From NCBI GenBank assembly GCA_003500135.1, contig DNTA01000032.1, positions 1 through 10,367 on the forward strand: a stretch of DNA of 10,367 bases, written 5' to 3'. Source of the stretch: Cytophagales bacterium. GTDB taxonomy: Bacteria; Bacteroidota; Bacteroidia; Cytophagales; Cyclobacteriaceae. Positions 7,375 to 10,367 of the stretch are shown one piece after another. The notes under the pieces were generated by a model that had not been told where the DNA came from, did not search any database, and saw only the letters and a program-made list of their open reading frames with translations. Position 1 is the stretch's first letter; each line of letters starts with the position of its first letter. The translations under genes and the position numbers were made by a program.

Positions 7375-8658
7375 TCAATCAAAATGGCCCTTCCAGCGCT
7401 CTTTAGCCTCCCTTTCAAGATGTTCCCTATGATCGGGATGGGCAATATCGATCAGCGCGCGGGCCCTTTCTTTGAGGGGTTTACCAAAAAGGCTTGCCAC
7501 ACCATATTCGGTCACAATGTAGTGGACATGCGCCCGTGTGGTAACTACACCGGCACCCGGTTGTAAAATTGAAACTATTTTACTTCCTCCATGTCGTGTT
7601 GTGCTGGGCAATGCTATAATAGGTTTACCTCCTTCCGAATAAGATGCCCCTCTTATAAAATCCATTTGACCGCCTACTCCTGAATAGTGCAGGGTACCAA
7701 TGGAATCGGAACATACCTGTCCGGTAATATCCACCTCGATGGCGCTGTTGATGGCCGTCACTTTAGGGTTTTGCCTGATCACTGCGACATCATTTACAAA
7801 GGCACAATCCATCATGGACACACGCGGATTGTCGTCTACAAAATCATAGGTGATTTTCGAACCGATTACAAATGAACTCACAATATGGTCGGGTATAATC
7901 TTCTTTTCTTCATTGGTGATGACTCCTTTTTCCACCAGTGGGATCACTCCATCGGTAAACATTTCGGTGTGAATACCCAGCCGTTTGTGGTTGGTCAGCT
8001 TGGCGAGTACGGCATTGGGTATGGCGCCAATGCCCATTTGCAGCGTAGCGCCATCTTCTACCAGTTCGGCTATGTAAGTTCCTATTTTATCGGCCACATT
8101 TCCTGGGCCTTTGGGCACATGGGCTTCAAATAAAGGGGACTCGTGCTCTATGAAAAGATCAAAGTTACTGTGATGTACGCACGAATCACCAAGCGTTCGG
8201 GGTACTCGTGGATTAACCTGGGCAATCACCTTTTTGGCATACTGCACTGCCGCCAGTGAAGCATCAACCGATGCCCCCAATGAAACGTACCCATGCTTAT
8301 CAGGTGGCGATACCTGGGCCATGGCCACATCGAGATTGACATATCCCTGGCGAAAAAGTTTTGGCACTTCGCTTAAAAAAATCGGCACATAATCGGCCAT
8401 ACCCTGTTGGGTGGCTTTACGGGCATTTGCTCCTACAAAAAAGGAATCAAGTTTAAAGGCGTGCTCCAAATCAGGCTTGAGATATGGTGCAGTAGCTTCG
8501 GTGTGCAGGTGGACAATATTTACATTTTCCAGCTCATCTGCCCGAGCCACCATCGCATCGATCAAAACCTGTGGAGCCATAGCCGCCGTGTGGATATAAA
8601 CGCGATCACCTGACTTGATTACTTTAACGGCTTCTTCCGCCGTGACGTATTTTGACAT
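7375..8658 (-). CDS. Acetyl-CoA hydrolase/4-hydroxybutyrate CoA-transferase family protein
   Basis: A 427-residue cytoplasmic enzyme that moves CoA between an acyl-CoA and a carboxylate, usually with acetate or acetyl-CoA as one partner. The length fits the 4-hydroxybutyrate CoA-transferase/Cat1 family. The HTEMFTDG segment (230-237) holds Glu232, the expected catalytic glutamate that forms the glutamyl-CoA intermediate. QMGIGAIPNAV (207-217) and GVGGQMDFIRGA (327-338) are family glycine-rich motifs around the CoA site, and VSPPDKHGYVSLG (116-128) is the typical N-terminal domain signature. The true substrate cannot be told from sequence: 4-hydroxybutyrate, butyrate, propionate or succinate are all possible. 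No butyrate or 4-hydroxybutyrate pathway gene lies nearby. It is divergent from lhgO and upstream of the lipoprotein gene. Confidence 0.93.
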   Translation of the reverse strand: MSKYVTAEEAVKVIKSGDRVYIHTAAMAPQVLIDAMVARADELENVNIVHLHTEATAPYLKPDLEHAFKLDSFFVGANARKATQQGMADYVPIFLSEVPKLFRQGYVNLDVAMAQVSPPDKHGYVSLGASVDASLAAVQYAKKVIAQVNPRVPRTLGDSCVHHSNFDLFIEHESPLFEAHVPKGPGNVADKIGTYIAELVEDGATLQMGIGAIPNAVLAKLTNHKRLGIHTEMFTDGVIPLVEKGVITNEEKKIIPDHIVSSFVIGSKITYDFVDDNPRVSMMDCAFVNDVAVIRQNPKVTAINSAIEVDITGQVCSDSIGTLHYSGVGGQMDFIRGASYSEGGKPIIALPSTTRHGGSKIVSILQPGAGVVTTRAHVHYIVTEYGVASLFGKPLKERARALIDIAHPDHREHLEREAKERWKGHFD

Positions 8659-8684
8659 TGTATTCCGGATTTATGTTCTGAGTA

Positions 8685-8692
8685 CTAAACTA
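8685..8692 (-). promoter_or_regulatory. Possible -7 element of the CoA-transferase gene
   Basis: Read on the - strand this is TAGTTTAG, one base off the TAnnTTTG consensus, about 26 bases before the ATG at 8658. No clear TTG lies at the right distance upstream, so this is only a candidate. Confidence 0.25.
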
Positions 8693-8779
8693 AAAAAAAG
8701 TGGTCAGTCTGTTCTATGTTCCCTGTCAGCTTTTTTTGAAAAGAAAGAATGTATAGGATTATGGGTTTAAAAACGCGCA

Positions 8780-8825
8780 AAATTGCGTAAATAATGGTTT
8801 CCATACCTTAAATTCGCGTAAAAAA
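8780..8825. repeat. Near-repeat pair in the divergent promoter region
   Basis: AAATTGCGTAAATAA (8780-8794) recurs as AAATTCGCGTAAAAAA (8810-8825), differing by one inserted C and one substitution, 30 bases apart. The first copy also forms an imperfect dyad with bases just before it (CGCAA-AA-TTGCG, 8776-8787). The second copy ends 11 bases before the lhgO start codon. The pair could be a regulator-binding site, but AT-rich leader sequence can give this by chance. Confidence 0.3.
8783..8811 (+). promoter_or_regulatory. Possible lhgO promoter
   Basis: TTG (8783-8785), 18 bases, then TACCTTAA (8804-8811) fits the Bacteroidota TTG/TAnnTTTG arrangement with two mismatches at the end of the -7 element. 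The expected transcript would have a leader of about 20 bases before the GTG at 8837. The element lies within the near-repeat pair. Confidence 0.28.
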
Positions 8826-8836
8826 TCGGCAAAATC

Positions 8837-10033
8837 GTGAGGTACGACATCATTGTAATAGGAGGAGGAATTATAGGCCTGGCCACCGGATATCAGATCC
8901 TGAAAAAAAAGCCTGGCACCCAACTTTTGCTTATCGAAAAAGAAGACGAACTCGCTGGACACCAAACGGGTAACAACAGTGGGGTGATCCATTCGGGCAT
9001 CTACTACAAACCTGGCAGCCTGAAAGCAAGGAATTGCATTGAAGGATACGATATGCTGGTCAGTTTCTGTCAGGAGGAGCAAATCGTCTATGAGCTTTGC
9101 GGCAAAGTGATCGTGGCCACTGATGAAGCTGAACTGCCCTACCTGCAAATGTTGTACGAGCGCGGACAGCAAAATGGACTGGATGGTTTAAAACTGCTTG
9201 ACCAGGATGAAATAAAAGAGAAAGAGCCGCATGTCAACGGCATAAAAGGTATTTTCGTACCGCAAACCGGTATAATAGACTACAAGCAGGTGTCTGAAAA
9301 GTATGCCGAGAAAATCCGCTTTAATGGCGGTGATATCCGTTTGGGTGAAAAGGTAATCAAACAATCGGATAAAGAAGGAAAAAACGTGGTTATAACAGAC
9401 AAAGGCGAGCATGAAACGCGACTGATCGTCAATTGTGCCGGTTTGTATTCAGATAAGATGGCAGCGCTTACCGAGAAAAAGGTGGATGTGCGCATTATTC
9501 CTTTCCGGGGCGAGTACTATGAGATCAAAAAAGAAAAACAATACCTGGTCAAAAACCTGGTCTATCCAGTGCCCGACCCGAATTTCCCGTTTTTAGGGGT
9601 TCACTTCACAAGGATGATCCATGGAGGAATTGAAGCCGGCCCGAATGCAGTACTGGCTTTTGCCCGTGAGGGATATAAAAAGCTAAAGGTCAATCCGAAA
9701 GAATTATATGAAACCGTCACCTGGCCCGGTTTCCAACGCGTGGCCAAAAAATACTGGCGAACCGGACTGGGCGAATACTACCGCTCTTTTTCGAAAAGTG
9801 CCTTCACCAGGGCCCTTCAAAGGTTAATCCCTGAAATTCAGGAAGGCGATCTTATAACCGGAGGGGCGGGCATCCGGGCACAGGCCTGTGAAAGAGACGG
9901 CGGCCTGAACGACGATTTTCTGATCCTTGAAAATGATAAGGCGATCAATGTTTGCAATGCGCCAAGCCCTGCTGCTACCTCGTCACTGGCCATTGGCAAA
10001 ACCGTATCGGAGATGGTTTTGAAACGATTTTAG
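8837..10033 (+). CDS. lhgO: L-2-hydroxyglutarate oxidase (LhgO)
   Basis: FAD-dependent oxidoreductase of the DAO family that converts L-2-hydroxyglutarate to 2-oxoglutarate, acting at the membrane and feeding electrons to the respiratory chain in E. coli. The 398 residues match the family. VIGGGIIGLATG (7-18) is the dinucleotide-binding glycine motif and LLIEKE (31-36) ends with the ribose-binding acid. HQTGNNSGVIHSGIYY (42-57) is the diagnostic LhgO segment, followed by NCAGLYSD (199-206), PFRGEYYEI (222-230), FLGVHFTR (252-259) and GGAGIRAQ (342-349). The start is GTG: an in-frame stop lies at 8819-8821 and no ATG falls between it and the GTG, which is placed right before the MRYDIIVIGGG fold start. 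No csiD (glutarate hydroxylase) is adjacent, so metabolite repair is as likely a role as glutarate breakdown. It is divergent from the CoA-transferase and convergent with the CBS-domain gene. Confidence 0.94.
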   Translation: MRYDIIVIGGGIIGLATGYQILKKKPGTQLLLIEKEDELAGHQTGNNSGVIHSGIYYKPGSLKARNCIEGYDMLVSFCQEEQIVYELCGKVIVATDEAELPYLQMLYERGQQNGLDGLKLLDQDEIKEKEPHVNGIKGIFVPQTGIIDYKQVSEKYAEKIRFNGGDIRLGEKVIKQSDKEGKNVVITDKGEHETRLIVNCAGLYSDKMAALTEKKVDVRIIPFRGEYYEIKKEKQYLVKNLVYPVPDPNFPFLGVHFTRMIHGGIEAGPNAVLAFAREGYKKLKVNPKELYETVTWPGFQRVAKKYWRTGLGEYYRSFSKSAFTRALQRLIPEIQEGDLITGGAGIRAQACERDGGLNDDFLILENDKAINVCNAPSPAATSSLAIGKTVSEMVLKRF

Positions 10034-10111
10034 TTGCAACCATGAATTTAGAATCCTGATCAGAGCAGACAGTTCCACCATTTTGGAAAGCAGAAGTAAA
10101 CTGAACCTTTT

Positions 10112-10367
10112 TTATTCATCTTCATTACTCAGTTTATCAATCAGCGAGTATTTTGCCTGGCGGGTCTTCCACCTTTCACGTGCAAACTTTTGCATATCGA
10201 TAACCGTATCGGTTTCGTCAACGATTTCGAGCCCAAGCAAGGTTTCTATGACGTCTTCCATGGTCACGATACCATTTAACCCGCCATATTCATCCACCAC
10301 CAGGGCAATGTGCTCCTTTTTTTCCAGCATTTTTTCCCAAATGGTGAATAGCGCCATCGTATCGGGG
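10112..10367 (-). CDS. CNNM/CBS-domain membrane protein (hemolysin/CorC-like), C-terminal end only
   Basis: The reading frame is open through the right edge of the window, so the gene begins outside it. The first visible residues read PDTM, and the ATG at 10357 is internal. The visible part contains the end of the CBS pair with the signature HIALVVDEYGG, followed by GIVTMEDVIETLLGLEIVDETD. A tail of about 35 residues follows (DMQKFARERWK and onward). This is typical of CNNM (DUF21) transporter-like proteins, linked to Mg2+ or Co2+ handling in the CorC/YhdP/MgpA group. The C-terminal CorC_HlyC domain is absent: the protein stops soon after the CBS domain, as in the shorter CNNM subfamily. The N-terminal membrane part cannot be seen. 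The 78-base gap to lhgO has no convincing terminator. Confidence 0.88.
   Translation of the reverse strand, partial: PDTMALFTIWEKMLEKKEHIALVVDEYGGLNGIVTMEDVIETLLGLEIVDETDTVIDMQKFARERWKTRQAKYSLIDKLSNEDE

Noticed and set aside
8759..9172. 137-residue open frame on the - strand over the lhgO start
   Set aside because: It covers the strongly conserved FAD-binding region of lhgO in antisense and has no family features.
10070..10113. Possible terminator after lhgO: CAGTT paired with AACTG, then a T-run at 10108-10113
   Set aside because: The arms are only five base pairs across a 24-base loop; an inner TTCCA/TGGAA pair does not stack with them and the T-run is not directly after a stem.
1..10367. 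Search for a defence system, toxin-antitoxin pair, mobile element, CRISPR array, tRNA or riboswitch
   Set aside because: No nuclease, transposase, integrase, reverse transcriptase or toxin motifs, no repeat-spacer pattern and no tRNA-like cloverleaf were seen; most genes are recognisable housekeeping or envelope genes.

Overview
The window looks like chromosomal DNA from a member of the Bacteroidota, most likely a marine or soil Cytophagales-type bacterium. The reasons are a Bacteroidota-style OmpA protein built from a discoidin-like domain, PD40 repeats and an OmpA domain, a compact MenE of about 345 residues, a DUF2141 protein, a collagen-like lipoprotein, few Shine-Dalgarno sequences, and a perfect TAnnTTTG -7 element. 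The assignment rests on gene style only. No rRNA, tRNA, mobile element, CRISPR array or phage gene is visible, and the genes are intact and similar in base composition.

Left part (1-6684, all + strand): an AT-rich leader (1-181) with a promoter element precedes a large cell-envelope OmpA-family protein. It is followed after 26 bases by menD (menaquinone synthesis), a small two-repeat helical protein resembling the TerB fold, menE (8 bases later), a DUF2141 exported protein whose start overlaps the menE stop (TAATG), and a 258-residue acidic protein I do not recognise. Spacing suggests one or two transcripts, with a possible internal promoter in the 119-base gap after menD. The other menaquinone genes (menF, menH, menC, menB, menA) are not in the window.

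Middle (6685-8658, - strand): a rho-independent terminator reading leftward lies between the convergent genes. It ends a probable two-gene unit of a class acetyl-CoA hydrolase/4-hydroxybutyrate CoA-transferase and a collagen-like lipoprotein.

Right part (8659-10367): a 178-base divergent intergenic region with a near-repeat separates the CoA-transferase from lhgO (L-2-hydroxyglutarate oxidase, GTG start). The window ends inside a convergent CNNM/CBS-domain (hemolysin/CorC-like) membrane protein gene, of which only the C-terminal end is present.

Functionally, menD and menE supply the quinone that flavoenzymes such as LhgO may use as electron acceptor. The CoA-transferase adds acyl-CoA/carboxylate interconversion. 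I see no clear new multi-gene system. The observations most worth a second look are the small protein between menD and menE, which carries the same HxGxH[D/E]xE motif in both halves, and the unrecognised 258-residue protein.
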